A stretch of DNA of 64,000 nt. Source: Isoptericola sp. AK164 (GTDB lineage: Bacteria > Actinomycetota > Actinomycetes > Actinomycetales > Cellulomonadaceae). This document shows, one piece after another, positions 33,509 through 42,365 of this stretch. Location: NCBI RefSeq assembly GCF_029643425.1, contig NZ_CP119106.1, positions 1,426,001-1,490,000 of the forward strand, given 5' to 3'. Below the pieces are notes generated by a model that was given only the letters and a program-made list of their open reading frames with translations, did no database searches and was not told where the DNA came from. Positions within the stretch are counted from its first letter, which is position 1; every line of letters starts with the position of its first letter. A program made the translations under genes and the position numbers.

Positions 33509-34767
33509 GCCGCGGTCCCCGCTCCGCCGCCGTCCGCCGGGACTGGGGGACGGACGAGGAGGGCGCGACGGTCCTGCACGTGGACATGGACGCCTTCTTC
33601 GCCTCGGTGGAGCTGGCGCGCCGGCCGGAGCTGCGTGGTCGACCGGTGATCGTGGGCGGGCGGGACCGGGGCGTCGTGCTCGCCGCCACCTACGAGGCCA
33701 GGGCCTACGGCGTGCGGTCCGCGATGTCGATGACGCAGGCCCTGCGGCAGTGCCCCCAGGCGGTGGTGGTCCGCCCGGACCACCACGCCTACCGTGACGT
33801 CTCCCGGTCGGTCATGGAGATACTCGGCGACATCACCGCGGTCGTGGAGCAGGTCTCCGTCGACGAGGCCTATCTCGACGTGGCGGGTGCTCGCCGTCGG
33901 CTCGGGCCCCCGACGGCGATCGGGGCGGCGCTGCGCGAGCGCGTGCGCGCCGAGCACGGGGTGACGTGCTCGGTCGGGATCGGGCGGAACAAGCTCGTCG
34001 CCAAGCTGGCCTCCACGCACGCCAAGCCCGACGGCATGCTCCTCGTGCCCCGGGACGCGACGGAGCCGTTCCTGCGCGCCCTGCCCGTGGGGGCCCTGAA
34101 CGGGGTCGGGGACAAGACCGAGGCGGTGCTGGCGCGGTGGGGGATCACCACGGTCGCCCAGCTGGCCGACACCGAGGTGGACGTCCTGCGGGCCGCCGTC
34201 GGGCCCGTGGCGGGACAGCACCTGCACAACCTCGCCTGGGGCCGGGACCCGCGGCCGGTGGTGGCCGGCCGCGCGGAGCGGAGCATCGGCGCGGAGACGA
34301 CCTTCGAGCGTGACGTGGCCGACCGCGAGGAGCTCGTGCACCGGCTGCGCGAGCTGGCCGACCGCGTGGCCGCCCGGCTGCGTCGCCACGAGGTCGTCGC
34401 CCGGACGGTCACGCTGAAGGTGCGCACCAGCGACTTCCGCACCGTGACCAGGTCCCGGACGGTGGAGACCCCGACGGACGTGGCCCAGGAGCTGTTCGCC
34501 GTGGCCCGCGAGCTGCTCGTCGGTGTCGACCTGGGCGGGCTGGCCGTGCGGCTCGTCGGGGTGCGCGGGGAGAACCTGCGACCCCGGACGGGGCTCTCGA
34601 GCCAGCCGACCCTGTTCGACGCCGAGGACGACCGCAGCGGGGCCCGTCGCGAGGCCGAGCTCGCCGTCGACGCGGTGCGCGCGCGCTTCGGGACGTCCGC
34701 CGTGGCGCTCGGTGCGTCGTTCGCCCCCTCGTCGACTACCATCCATGGTTCAGCGGGCATATCCTAG
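33505..34767 (+). CDS. dinB: DNA polymerase IV (DinB)
   Basis: Y-family translesion polymerase, 420 residues from ATG 33505. The catalytic carboxylates are in LHVDMDAFFASVE and SVDEAYLDV. The thumb helix-hairpin-helix LPVGALNGVGDKTEAVLARWGI and the little-finger domain follow. A beta-clamp binding motif QPTLF is near residue 370, so it can be recruited to the sliding clamp. It is SOS-controlled through the operator at 33010. Actinobacteria often have several DinB copies; this is the LexA-regulated one in this window. Confidence 0.95.
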   Translation: MSRGPRSAAVRRDWGTDEEGATVLHVDMDAFFASVELARRPELRGRPVIVGGRDRGVVLAATYEARAYGVRSAMSMTQALRQCPQAVVVRPDHHAYRDVSRSVMEILGDITAVVEQVSVDEAYLDVAGARRRLGPPTAIGAALRERVRAEHGVTCSVGIGRNKLVAKLASTHAKPDGMLLVPRDATEPFLRALPVGALNGVGDKTEAVLARWGITTVAQLADTEVDVLRAAVGPVAGQHLHNLAWGRDPRPVVAGRAERSIGAETTFERDVADREELVHRLRELADRVAARLRRHEVVARTVTLKVRTSDFRTVTRSRTVETPTDVAQELFAVARELLVGVDLGGLAVRLVGVRGENLRPRTGLSSQPTLFDAEDDRSGARREAELAVDAVRARFGTSAVALGASFAPSSTTIHGSAGIS

Positions 34768-34807
34768 AAGCACGTCAGTCGACCACACAGCGAGATCGGG
34801 GGGCCCG

Positions 34808-35221
34808 ATGCCTCTGTCGGAGTACGAGCAGCGCGTTCTGGAGCAGATGGAGCGCGCGCTGGAGAGCGACGACCCCCGGCTCGCGACCACCCTCCAGCAG
34901 TCGCGGCGGCGTTCCCCGCTGCGTTTCGTGCTCGCCGGGGTCGGTGTCGTCCTCGGCCTGCTGCTCCTCGTGATCGGTGCCGCCTCGCAGATGGCGTGGC
35001 TCGGGGTGGTCGGCTTCGCGCTGATGTTCGCCGGTGTCGCGTTCGTCTTCGCCGCGCCCCGCAAGAAGGGCCCCCAGGGCGTCGTCAAGGACGACGGCAA
35101 CGTGACTCCCTCGGCGGCGGCGTCCGGCGGTACCCGGACCGCCAAGCCCAAGCCCAAGAGCGCCGGGTTCCTCGACCGGCTCGAGGAGCGCTGGAACAAG
35201 CGTCGCGACGAAGGTCGCTGA
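34808..35221 (+). CDS. DUF3040 membrane protein
   Basis: A 137-residue protein from ATG 34808 (MPLSEYEQRVLEQMERALES), the family signature. Two membrane spans are at about 38-58 and 62-80; the C-terminal half is a basic, Lys/Pro/Arg-rich cytoplasmic tail ending in RLEERWNKRRDEGR. DUF3040 genes sit next to dinB or mraZ in many actinobacteria, suggesting a link to wall or division, but function is unknown. The 160 bases after it (35222-35381) hold no gene; CCGGGCGGAC at 35255 is repeated inverted at 35355, too far apart to be a clear terminator. Confidence 0.88.
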   Translation: MPLSEYEQRVLEQMERALESDDPRLATTLQQSRRRSPLRFVLAGVGVVLGLLLLVIGAASQMAWLGVVGFALMFAGVAFVFAAPRKKGPQGVVKDDGNVTPSAAASGGTRTAKPKPKSAGFLDRLEERWNKRRDEGR

Positions 35222-35381
35222 GCTCGGCGCGTCCCTGACGTCCCCGACCTGAAGCCGGGCGGACGCCTCTCGTCGGACGGTCTCGCCCCCGGCCCCGACG
35301 ATCTCGTCGGCCGACGCGGTCGCGTTGCCCGGCTCGGCCCGGCCTCATCGCTCGGTCCGCCCGGACGCCAGGGTCGCGCGG

Positions 35382-37646
35382 TCAGCGCCCCGAGGTCACG
35401 CCCCGCCGCGCACGCCGCGCCTCGGCCAGTCCGTCGGTCACGGTCTCGGCCAGGGCCGCGAGGTCGGTGTCGGTCTCGGCCTCGTCCGGGGCGGCGTACC
35501 GGCTGTGCTCGACGGCCTCGGCGATGCGGTGGAGCCCGTCGCGCACCTCGGGGGAGGGCTCGCGGCCGTGCGCCGCGGTGACCGCCGTGACGATGGCCTC
35601 CGGGGCCTGCCGGGGCGTGGTCGGGGGAGGCAGCGTCACACCGTCGCGGGCGAGCGCCGCCAGGACCCGTTCCCACGCCCTCTCGGCGTCGACCGGGCCG
35701 TCGTCCCGACGGCGACGCAGGAGGACGACGCCGGCGGCCGCGGCACCGAGCACCACGAGACCGACGACGGCCCACACCCAGACGGCCGGACCGTCGGCGT
35801 CGGCGCCGCCGGAGACCGCGATCGGGGGTGCGGACGCCGCCGGCTGCTGCTCCTGGCGCTCCTCGGGCGGCACCTGCTCGGGCACCGGCGGGACCTGGTC
35901 GGCCTGCTCCTGGGCTGAGGTGCCGTCGTCCCGCGGCGTGGTGTGCTCCGGCGGGGCGCCCGTCTGGATCGCCGGCGTCGGCTCGAACCGGACCCAGCCG
36001 GCTCCCTCGAAGTAGAGCTCGGGCCAGGCGTGCGAGTCCTGCCCGGTGACCTGCCAGGTCGACGAGTCCTCGGACTCCTCGACGGTGTCGCCGGGCAGGA
36101 ACCCGACGCCGAGGCGGGCGGGGATGTCCAGCGTGCGGGCCATCATCGTCATCGTGGTGGCGAACTGGACGCAGTAGCCCGTGCGGTGCTGCAGGAAGTC
36201 CCACACGGGGTCACCCGTCCCGCCCCGCGGGAGCTCGGTCGAGTAGGTGAAGGACGACGGGTCCCGCAGCCACTGCTGCAGCGCGACCGCCTGGTCGTAG
36301 GCGGTGGGGGCCTCGCCCGCCACCTCCGCGGCGAGCGCGGCGACGTCAGCGGAGTGCTCCGTCTCGGGCACCAGCAGGTAGGCGTCGACGGCCGTGCCGG
36401 GGCCGGCGGCGCGCAGCCGCTCGGGGTCGAGGTCGCGGGGGCGGACCGAGACGGCGAAGGTCTCGCCCTCGTCCGTCCGGTCCCCGACGACCTCGTCACG
36501 GATCCCGTCGTAGCCCCAGGTCCCGGTGGCGTCCACCCGGCGCGGCTCGCCGGGCACCGGGAGCTGGTCGTCGCGCAGCGACCCGATCGTGACCGCCACG
36601 TCACGCGCTCCGGCGAGGTCGCCCTGGTCGACGTCGTCGGGCCACAGCAGGTCGTCCGGGCCGAACGGCTCGCCGGTGCGCTCGTCGCCCCGCTGCCAGC
36701 GGCGGCCGTCGAACGCGGAGGTCGTGTAGGTGCGCCAGGGGCCGACGCCCTCGGACGGCCCGGTGTAGGTCAGCACCACCTCGCCCGACCGCTCGGTGAG
36801 GCTCCCGAGCACGTCCAGGTCCTCGGAGAGCTGGATGGCGTCGCCGGAGGTGGTGAACGCCTGGTACCAGGCGCCCGCGTACCCCGGCAACGAGTCCGAG
36901 GCACTGGCCACGAGCCCGGCGCCGAGGGCCACCACGACGGCCACCGCGGTGGTGACCACCGAGCGGAACCCCTCGGCGCGGCGCACGGAGGCCGGGGGGC
37001 GCTCGGGGCGGCGTGGCCGTGGGCCCCCGCGCGGCGAGACCGTCAGGAGGAGCAGCAGCGCCGCCACCACGACGACGAAGACGGTGCGGGGCACCTCGCC
37101 GACCAGCACCAGGGGCGGGGCCCACAGGGCCAGCAGCGGCAGCCCGACCCCGGCGTACCAGTGCAGCCCGCCGGCGAGGGCGTCGGCCAGCAGCAGCACC
37201 GCGAGCGTTCCTCCGACGGTGAGGAGGGCGATCGGCAGCGTGCCCGGCACGGGCGCGACCTGGGAGCGGATGATCTCCCCGGCCTCGCCCAGGCGCGCCA
37301 CCACCCGGCCGAGGTGCTCGGGTCCGACGAGCAGGTCGGGGTCCGACGTCGGCGCCCCGAAGCGCGACAGGACGAACCAGCCGGCGACCGCGGCCCCGGC
37401 GAGGGTGGGCAGCGCCGACCCGGACCCGGTCTCGGTGGTCCCGCGACGGCGGGCCCGTGCGTCCGTCAGCCCGCGGGTCACGGTCGTGGCGACCGAGACC
37501 AGCACGATCCCGAGCAGGCCGGTCCGCACCCACGGGCCGGGCAGCACCAGCTCGGTCAGCGCCGTCATCGACGCGGCGACGGCCAGCGCGACGAGGAGGC
37601 CGGTGGCCACGAGCCGCACGACCGGACCGGTGTACGGGGGGATCAT
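35382..37646 (-). CDS. TgpA-type transglutaminase-like membrane protein (DUF3488)
   Basis: A 754-residue protein from ATG 37646. The N-terminal half has about six membrane spans (for example LVATGLLVALAVAASMTALT and IALLTVGGTLAVLLLADALAG), followed by an extracellular region with the papain-like transglutaminase core: Cys492 in GYCVQFATTM and His539 in SHAWPELYF. One further span (VWVWAVVGLVVLGAAAAG) and a cytoplasmic tail with a DUF4129-like part end it. It is coupled to the DUF58 gene by an ATGA overlap. MoxR-DUF58-TgpA sets are widespread; proposed roles include envelope protein crosslinking or maturation. Substrate unknown. Confidence 0.88.
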   Translation of the reverse strand: MIPPYTGPVVRLVATGLLVALAVAASMTALTELVLPGPWVRTGLLGIVLVSVATTVTRGLTDARARRRGTTETGSGSALPTLAGAAVAGWFVLSRFGAPTSDPDLLVGPEHLGRVVARLGEAGEIIRSQVAPVPGTLPIALLTVGGTLAVLLLADALAGGLHWYAGVGLPLLALWAPPLVLVGEVPRTVFVVVVAALLLLLTVSPRGGPRPRRPERPPASVRRAEGFRSVVTTAVAVVVALGAGLVASASDSLPGYAGAWYQAFTTSGDAIQLSEDLDVLGSLTERSGEVVLTYTGPSEGVGPWRTYTTSAFDGRRWQRGDERTGEPFGPDDLLWPDDVDQGDLAGARDVAVTIGSLRDDQLPVPGEPRRVDATGTWGYDGIRDEVVGDRTDEGETFAVSVRPRDLDPERLRAAGPGTAVDAYLLVPETEHSADVAALAAEVAGEAPTAYDQAVALQQWLRDPSSFTYSTELPRGGTGDPVWDFLQHRTGYCVQFATTMTMMARTLDIPARLGVGFLPGDTVEESEDSSTWQVTGQDSHAWPELYFEGAGWVRFEPTPAIQTGAPPEHTTPRDDGTSAQEQADQVPPVPEQVPPEERQEQQPAASAPPIAVSGGADADGPAVWVWAVVGLVVLGAAAAGVVLLRRRRDDGPVDAERAWERVLAALARDGVTLPPPTTPRQAPEAIVTAVTAAHGREPSPEVRDGLHRIAEAVEHSRYAAPDEAETDTDLAALAETVTDGLAEARRARRGVTSGR

Positions 37647-38968
37647 GCGACACGCTCCGTGACGGCGGACCACACCCGTTCCGGCGGGGTGCCCGGTGCG
37701 CAGGTGGTCACCCGCCAGCCGGCGGCCCGCAGGTCGTCCGCCGTCGGGTCGACGTCGTGGCGCATCCCCTCGGCCCGCGGGACGACGAGCAGCGCCCACG
37801 ACACCCCGTCCGCCCCGAGGGAGGCGATCGCGTGCCGTGCCGCGCCCGCGGTCGGGCCGAGGACCGCGACGGTGATCTCGGACTGCGTCCGGTCGGCGCG
37901 CAGGGCCGCCACGGACTGCTCGAGGGCGCGTTCGGCCGCGGTGCCCCGCAGCCCGCTGAGGTCCACGGTGGCGTCCAGCACCACGGCCCGTCCGGTCTGC
38001 ACGCCGGTGACGTGCGTGAGCGGGTGGTGCGCGCCGCCGGTGGCGGCCAGGCGGGTCGGGTGGCCCGCCTCGAGGAACGAGGTGGCGATCGACGCCGCCA
38101 GCTCGACCGCCCACTCGCCGTCGGCGACGGCGGCGTGCGTCGGCGCCCGGCCGCCGGGACGGTCCTCCGCGGCCGGCGCGAGCAGGCCGCTGTCGAGCAG
38201 GACGGTCACCGGGCGCAGCCCCGCGCTCTCGTCGGCCCGCACCATGAGGCGTCCCTGGCGCGCCGAGCCGGCCCAGTGGACGCGGCGCGGGTCGTCGCCG
38301 GCTACGTACTCCCGGATCACCGAGTCGTCGGAGGAGGCGAGGCGTGCACCGGCGGCGGCGCGGTCGACGTCGCCCAGGGCGGCGTTGCGCGCGGCCACCC
38401 GGGTGGTCCGGGGCCACACCGACACCGCGGTGCTGGTCCCGAGCGGTTGCGTGGTGCGGGCCAGCCCGAAGACGTCGGTCCGCGTGGTCAGCACCGGACC
38501 CAGCGCCCAGCGCCCGCGTCGCACCGGCGCGATCGCGTACTGCACCGCCACATGGTCGGGGTGCGCGCGCACCTGCGCGCGGATGCCGTGCGGCCCGGCC
38601 AGCTCGTGCGCGGCCTGCTCGGACAGCCGCAGCCGGGCGAGCCGTTCGAAGGCTGCCCCGGTGCGGGCGCGGGCGCGCACGACCAGACGGGTGGTGGCCT
38701 GCTGCCCCGCGACCACGGGGTGGGGTGCCAGGTGCCGTTCCACGTCGAGGGCGCCGCGGCCGGCGTCCAGGCGCTGCAGTCCCAGGGAGACCCAGGCGGC
38801 CGCCACGACGAGCAGGGCCGCGGCCCCGAGGCCGACGAGGTCCGGCAGGTCGAGCACGACGCCGACCACGGCGAGGACGAGGCCGGCGCAGACCAGCAGG
38901 GCTCCCCGTGCGGTCGGGCGCACCCGCACGAGACGCCGGAGCGCGTCCCGGACCTGCTCGACCGCCAT
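37643..38968 (-). CDS. DUF58 domain protein
   Basis: A 441-residue protein from ATG 38968 (MAVEQVRDALRRLVRVRP), two bases after the moxR stop. Two adjacent membrane spans (about 22-62) precede a beta-rich segment and the DUF58 signature around SSDDSVIREYVAGDDPRRVHW, then a von Willebrand A-like part with VTVLLDSGLL (MIDAS-type aspartate). DUF58 proteins act with MoxR AAA+ ATPases, probably as the substrate-binding or metal-binding partner. Ends in ATGA overlap with the transglutaminase gene. Confidence 0.9.
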   Translation of the reverse strand: MAVEQVRDALRRLVRVRPTARGALLVCAGLVLAVVGVVLDLPDLVGLGAAALLVVAAAWVSLGLQRLDAGRGALDVERHLAPHPVVAGQQATTRLVVRARARTGAAFERLARLRLSEQAAHELAGPHGIRAQVRAHPDHVAVQYAIAPVRRGRWALGPVLTTRTDVFGLARTTQPLGTSTAVSVWPRTTRVAARNAALGDVDRAAAGARLASSDDSVIREYVAGDDPRRVHWAGSARQGRLMVRADESAGLRPVTVLLDSGLLAPAAEDRPGGRAPTHAAVADGEWAVELAASIATSFLEAGHPTRLAATGGAHHPLTHVTGVQTGRAVVLDATVDLSGLRGTAAERALEQSVAALRADRTQSEITVAVLGPTAGAARHAIASLGADGVSWALLVVPRAEGMRHDVDPTADDLRAAGWRVTTCAPGTPPERVWSAVTERVA

Positions 38969-38970
38969 GG

Positions 38971-40029
38971 TCAGCGGGGCTGGTGGTGGGCGGCGGCGCC
39001 GCCGACGGGGACGTCCGCGCGGGTCGGCACCGGGGTCTGCCGGACGACCTCCTCGACGATGCCGGAGGCGTCGAGGCCGCTGAGACGGGACTCGGTCGAC
39101 AGCACGAGGCGGTGCGCGAGCACGGGGACCGCCAGCGCCTGGACGTCGTCCGGGAGCACGTGCATCCGGCCGGCCATGGCGGCGTGCGCCTTGGCGACCT
39201 TCAGCAGCTGCAGCGACGCGCGCGGCGAGGCCCCGAGGCGCAGCCCGGGGTGCTCGCGGGTCCGTCCCACCAGGTCCAGGATGTACTGCTTGACCGCAGG
39301 TGCCGCGTGCACGGCACGGATCCAGCCCGCGAAGCGCAGCATCGTGTCGGCGTGGGTGACCGTCTCCAGGTGCGCCAGGGGGTCCGCCGACGTCTGGGCG
39401 TCGAGCATGCGCATCTCGGCCTGGTTGTCGGGGTAGCCCACCGACAGCCGGGCCATGAACCGGTCCCGCTGCGCCTCGGGCAGCGGGTACGTGCCCTCCA
39501 TCTCGACCGGGTTCTGCGTGGCGACCACCAGGAAGGGCTGCGGCAGGGCGTAGGTGGACCCGTCGATGGTGACCTGGCCCTCCTCCATGCACTCCAGCAG
39601 CGCCGACTGCGTCTTCGGCGAGGCGCGGTTGATCTCGTCGCCGATCACGACGTTGTTGAACACCGGGCCCGGCCGGAACTCGAACTCCCCGGTGGTCGAC
39701 CGGTACACGTTGACGCCGGTGAGGTCGCTCGGCAGCAGGTCCGGGGTGAACTGCACCCGGCCGACGCGGGAGTCGATCGTGCGCGCCAGCGCCTTGGCGA
39801 GCGTGGTCTTGCCCACGCCGGGCACGTCCTCGACCAGCAGGTGCCCCCCGGCGAGCAGGACCGCGACCGTCAGCCGCGCCAGGTCGGGGCGTCCGGTGAC
39901 GACGCTCTCCACCTGGTCGCGCACGCGGGCCGTGGTGGCCACCAGCTCGCCCAGCCCGGCCCGCAGGGCCTCCTGCCCGCCGTCGGGCGGCGTCTGCGGC
40001 AGGGTGCCGGTGACGTGGTCGGTCTGCAC
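38971..40029 (-). CDS. MoxR-family AAA+ ATPase
   Basis: A 352-residue ATPase from GTG 40029, with GGAGG nine bases upstream. Walker A GVGKT is at 71-75 (DVPGVGKTTLAKAL), Walker B NNVVIGDEINRASPK, sensor 1 VVATQNPVEMEGTYPLPEAQ and sensor 2 near LRLGASPRASLQLL. MoxR proteins are chaperone-like and couple to DUF58 partners. It is the first gene of the minus-strand operon moxR-DUF58-transglutaminase, expressed from a TAGGCT promoter at 40066-40071 that carries a palindrome at its -35. Confidence 0.93.
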   Translation of the reverse strand: MQTDHVTGTLPQTPPDGGQEALRAGLGELVATTARVRDQVESVVTGRPDLARLTVAVLLAGGHLLVEDVPGVGKTTLAKALARTIDSRVGRVQFTPDLLPSDLTGVNVYRSTTGEFEFRPGPVFNNVVIGDEINRASPKTQSALLECMEEGQVTIDGSTYALPQPFLVVATQNPVEMEGTYPLPEAQRDRFMARLSVGYPDNQAEMRMLDAQTSADPLAHLETVTHADTMLRFAGWIRAVHAAPAVKQYILDLVGRTREHPGLRLGASPRASLQLLKVAKAHAAMAGRMHVLPDDVQALAVPVLAHRLVLSTESRLSGLDASGIVEEVVRQTPVPTRADVPVGGAAAHHQPR

Positions 40030-40065
40030 GATGCGGCCTCCGGTGATGTTGCGGGTACGCCTCGC

Positions 40066-40106
40066 AGCCTATCCGGTCCCACGCCAGGTCCGTGACCCGG
40101 GTCACG
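40066..40106 (-). promoter_or_regulatory. moxR promoter with a perfect 16-bp palindrome
   Basis: Minus-strand -10 TAGGCT at 40066-40071 predicts a leader of about 30 bases to moxR. The perfect palindrome CGTGACCCGGGTCACG at 40091-40106 overlaps the expected -35 position (about 40089-40094). A dimeric regulator binding there would control the operon; its identity is unknown. Confidence 0.5.
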
Positions 40107-40211
40107 CGTCCGACGTGGTGCGCAGCCGTCGAGGGGGCCTCGGTGGCGCCTCGGCCCTCCACTTCACCCCCGACGCTCTGACCTGCGACGACGCGTGGCA
40201 CCGGTGCCCAG

Positions 40212-40273
40212 GTGGAGGAAAGAGGGCCGAATCGCCGCGCCTGGTGGAGGAAAGTGGAGTAGCGTGGAGGAAG
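40212..40273 (+). promoter_or_regulatory. MraZ operator: phased GTGGAG repeats over the mraZ promoter
   Basis: GTGGAG occurs at 40212, 40244, 40254 and 40264; the last three are exactly 10 bases apart, on the same helix face. MraZ proteins bind such direct repeats (TGGG-N5 arrays in E. coli) and repress their own operon. A TAGCGT -10-like hexamer (40260-40265) lies inside the array, so binding would block RNA polymerase. Confidence 0.7.
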
Positions 40274-40299
40274 CGGGAGCCCGAGGGGAGGTGCGGACC

Positions 40300-40773
40300 G
40301 TGGCAGGAGCGCTGGGGGACCAGTTCCCGGGTACCGGGCTGCTGCTCGGGACGTACACCCCGAGGCTCGACGAGAAGGGACGGCTGATCCTGCCGGCGAA
40401 GTTCCGTTCCCGACTCGCCGCCGGGCTCGTCATGACCAGGGGGCAGGAACGCTGCGTGTTCCTGCTGCCGATGGACGAGTTCTCCCGCATTTACGAGCAG
40501 GTCCGGCAGGCGCCGGTCACCAGCCGGCAGGCACGCGACTACCTGCGCGTGTTCCTGTCGGGGGCGAGCGACGAGGTGCCGGACAAGCAGGGCCGCGTGG
40601 TCATCCCCGCGAACCTGCGCGAGTACGCGGGCCTCGGCCGGGACGTCGCCGTCATCGGCGCCGGCACCCGGGTCGAGGTCTGGGACGCCGGTGCGTGGGA
40701 GAGCTACCTGTCCGCGCAGGAGGCGGACTACTCCGACGTGGCCGAGCAGATCTTCCCCGACCTGCAGTTCTGA
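40300..40773 (+). CDS. mraZ: Transcriptional regulator MraZ
   Basis: First gene of the division and cell-wall cluster: a 157-residue DNA-binding protein of two SpoVT/AbrB-like halves that represses its own operon. The body reads [22 protein letters not shown] and, in the second half, [22 protein letters not shown], each with the DXXXR signature. The usual N terminus begins at about the LGTYTP residues, so GTG 40300 adds 13 extra residues ([13 protein letters not shown]); it is the nearest start, nine bases after GGGGAGG. GTG 40291 and 40264 are alternatives. Confidence 0.93.
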   Translation: MAGALGDQFPGTGLLLGTYTPRLDEKGRLILPAKFRSRLAAGLVMTRGQERCVFLLPMDEFSRIYEQVRQAPVTSRQARDYLRVFLSGASDEVPDKQGRVVIPANLREYAGLGRDVAVIGAGTRVEVWDAGAWESYLSAQEADYSDVAEQIFPDLQF

Positions 40774-40802
40774 ACCGACCGACGACGACACCAGCACAGC
40801 AG

Positions 40803-40895
40803 CGGCCCCGCACGGCGAGGCCTCTCCCCGCGAGGGTCTGGCGCACTTCCCCGGCGCCAGAACGACGCGGAGGGAGACCTGGTCGGGCGGGGCCG
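40803..40895 (+). other. Structured mraZ-rsmH spacer
   Basis: The 141-base gap contains a perfect 8-bp hairpin (TCTGGCGC at 40837-40844, GCGCCAGA at 40854-40861) nested within a longer-range pairing of CGGCCCCGC (40803-40811) with GCGGGGCCG (40887-40895). It ends at the strong GAAGGAGG site of rsmH and could tune translation or transcript stability. Confidence 0.4.
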
Positions 40896-40914
40896 CGACA
40901 GGAAGGAGGGGCCC

Positions 40915-41937
40915 GTGGTGGACGAACGACCGGACGACGCGGCGCGGCCGACGAGCGACCGCCACCTGCCGGTGCTCCTCCAGCGGTGCGTCGACCTGCT
41001 CGCCCCGGCCCTGGCCGAGCCCGGCAGCGTCCTGGTGGACTGCACGCTCGGGATGGGCGGGCACACCGAGGCCGTGCTCGAGCAGGTCCCGACCGCCCGG
41101 GTGCTCGGTATCGACCGGGACCCGCAGGCCCTCGAGCTCGCCGGGCGGCGGCTGGCCCGCTTCGGCGACCGGTTCACCCCGGTGCACGCCGTGTACGACG
41201 AGATCGCCGACGTCGTCGACGAGCACGCCGACGGCGCGGTCCAGGGCGTCCTGATGGACCTGGGCGTCTCCTCGCTCCAGCTCGACGAGCCGGAGCGCGG
41301 GTTCTCCTACGCCCAGGACGCCCCGCTGGACATGCGCATGGACCCCTCGCGGGGCATCACGGCCGCCGACGTGCTGAACACCTACGACGAGGCGGACATC
41401 GCCCGCGTCCTGCGTCGCTACGGCGAGGAGCGGTTCGCGCCGCGGATCGCCCGCGCGGTGGTCCGACGCCGGGAGCGCGAGCCGTGGGCCCGGACCGCCG
41501 AGCTCGCCGACGCGGTCCGCGCCGCCATCCCGGCGGCCGCGCGGCGCACCGGGGGCAACCCGTCCAAGCGGACGTTCCAGGCGCTGCGGATCGAGGTCAA
41601 CGGCGAGCTCGAGGTGCTCGAGCGGGCCGTCCCCGCCGCGATCGAGGCGCTCGCGGTCGACGGCCGCATCGTCGTGGAGTCCTACCACTCGTTGGAGGAC
41701 CGCATCGTCAAGCGGGCCATCACCCGCGGCACCACGTCCAGCGCGCCGCCCGACCTCCCCGTCGAGCCGGAGACTCACCGGCCCTACCTCGAGGCCCTCA
41801 CCCGCGGCGCCGAGGAGGCCGACGAGGCCGAGCGGGAGCGCAACCCGCGGTCGGCCTCGGTCCGCCTGCGCGCCGCCCGCCGACTGCGACCCACGCCCGC
41901 CCACCTGCTCGGCCCGACCCGGAAGGAGTCACGATGA
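40915..41937 (+). CDS. rsmH: 16S rRNA (cytosine-1402-N4)-methyltransferase RsmH
   Basis: Methylates C1402 in the 30S P site. The product has 340 residues from GTG 40915 (GTG 40918 equally possible), after GAAGGAGG. SAM motif [15 protein letters not shown] is at about 41-55, then [33 protein letters not shown] and the C-terminal [15 protein letters not shown]. The C terminus is arginine-rich. It is the second gene of the division cluster in nearly all bacteria. The stop overlaps the ftsL start (ATGA). Confidence 0.97.
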   Translation: MVDERPDDAARPTSDRHLPVLLQRCVDLLAPALAEPGSVLVDCTLGMGGHTEAVLEQVPTARVLGIDRDPQALELAGRRLARFGDRFTPVHAVYDEIADVVDEHADGAVQGVLMDLGVSSLQLDEPERGFSYAQDAPLDMRMDPSRGITAADVLNTYDEADIARVLRRYGEERFAPRIARAVVRRREREPWARTAELADAVRAAIPAAARRTGGNPSKRTFQALRIEVNGELEVLERAVPAAIEALAVDGRIVVESYHSLEDRIVKRAITRGTTSSAPPDLPVEPETHRPYLEALTRGAEEADEAERERNPRSASVRLRAARRLRPTPAHLLGPTRKESR

Positions 41938-42365
41938 GTGCTCTGCGAGCCTCCACCGTCCACCCGGTGCCCCGTGGCGAGCCCACCCCGCGCCGCGCGC
42001 CCCTGCGCGCCGTCGAGGGAGGAGCCGGCCGTCGCTTCGACGCCGTCCGGGCGCCGTTGCAGGCCACCTCCGGGGTCCCCTTCATGCTGCTGTGCGCCCT
42101 GGTGCTGGTCGCCGCCCTGCTGGCGGCGCTGCTGCTCAACACCACGATGGCGCGCGGGTCCTACGAGATGTCCCGGCTGCAGCGCGAGGCGGGCCTGGTC
42201 GCGCAGGACGTCCAGGAGGTGCGGTCCGAGCTGCGGGCCGCCGAGGCCTCGCTGCCGCAGCAGGCCGAGCGGCTCGGCATGGTGCCCGCCGAGGAGATGA
42301 CCATGCTGTCCGCCGCCGACCGGGCCGTCGTGCCGGGACCCACGGAGCCCGCGGAGGAGCCGTGA
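41934..42365 (+). CDS. ftsL: Cell division protein FtsL (septum-formation initiator-like)
   Basis: A 143-residue bitopic membrane protein: a basic cytoplasmic tail (1-48), one membrane span (about 49-70, [19 protein letters not shown]) and an outer coiled coil (75-120, [20 protein letters not shown]). Sequence is poorly conserved in this family, and assignment rests on size, topology and position between rsmH and ftsI. It forms the FtsQLB-type complex that activates septal synthesis. It starts in the rsmH stop and ends in a GTGA overlap with ftsI. Confidence 0.9.
   Translation: MSALRASTVHPVPRGEPTPRRAPLRAVEGGAGRRFDAVRAPLQATSGVPFMLLCALVLVAALLAALLLNTTMARGSYEMSRLQREAGLVAQDVQEVRSELRAAEASLPQQAERLGMVPAEEMTMLSAADRAVVPGPTEPAEEP

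Noticed and set aside
36000-39083. A 1,000-codon plus-strand frame opposite the moxR operon
   Set aside because: The minus strand holds three recognisable families with coupled starts; the plus frame has no motif or ribosome site.
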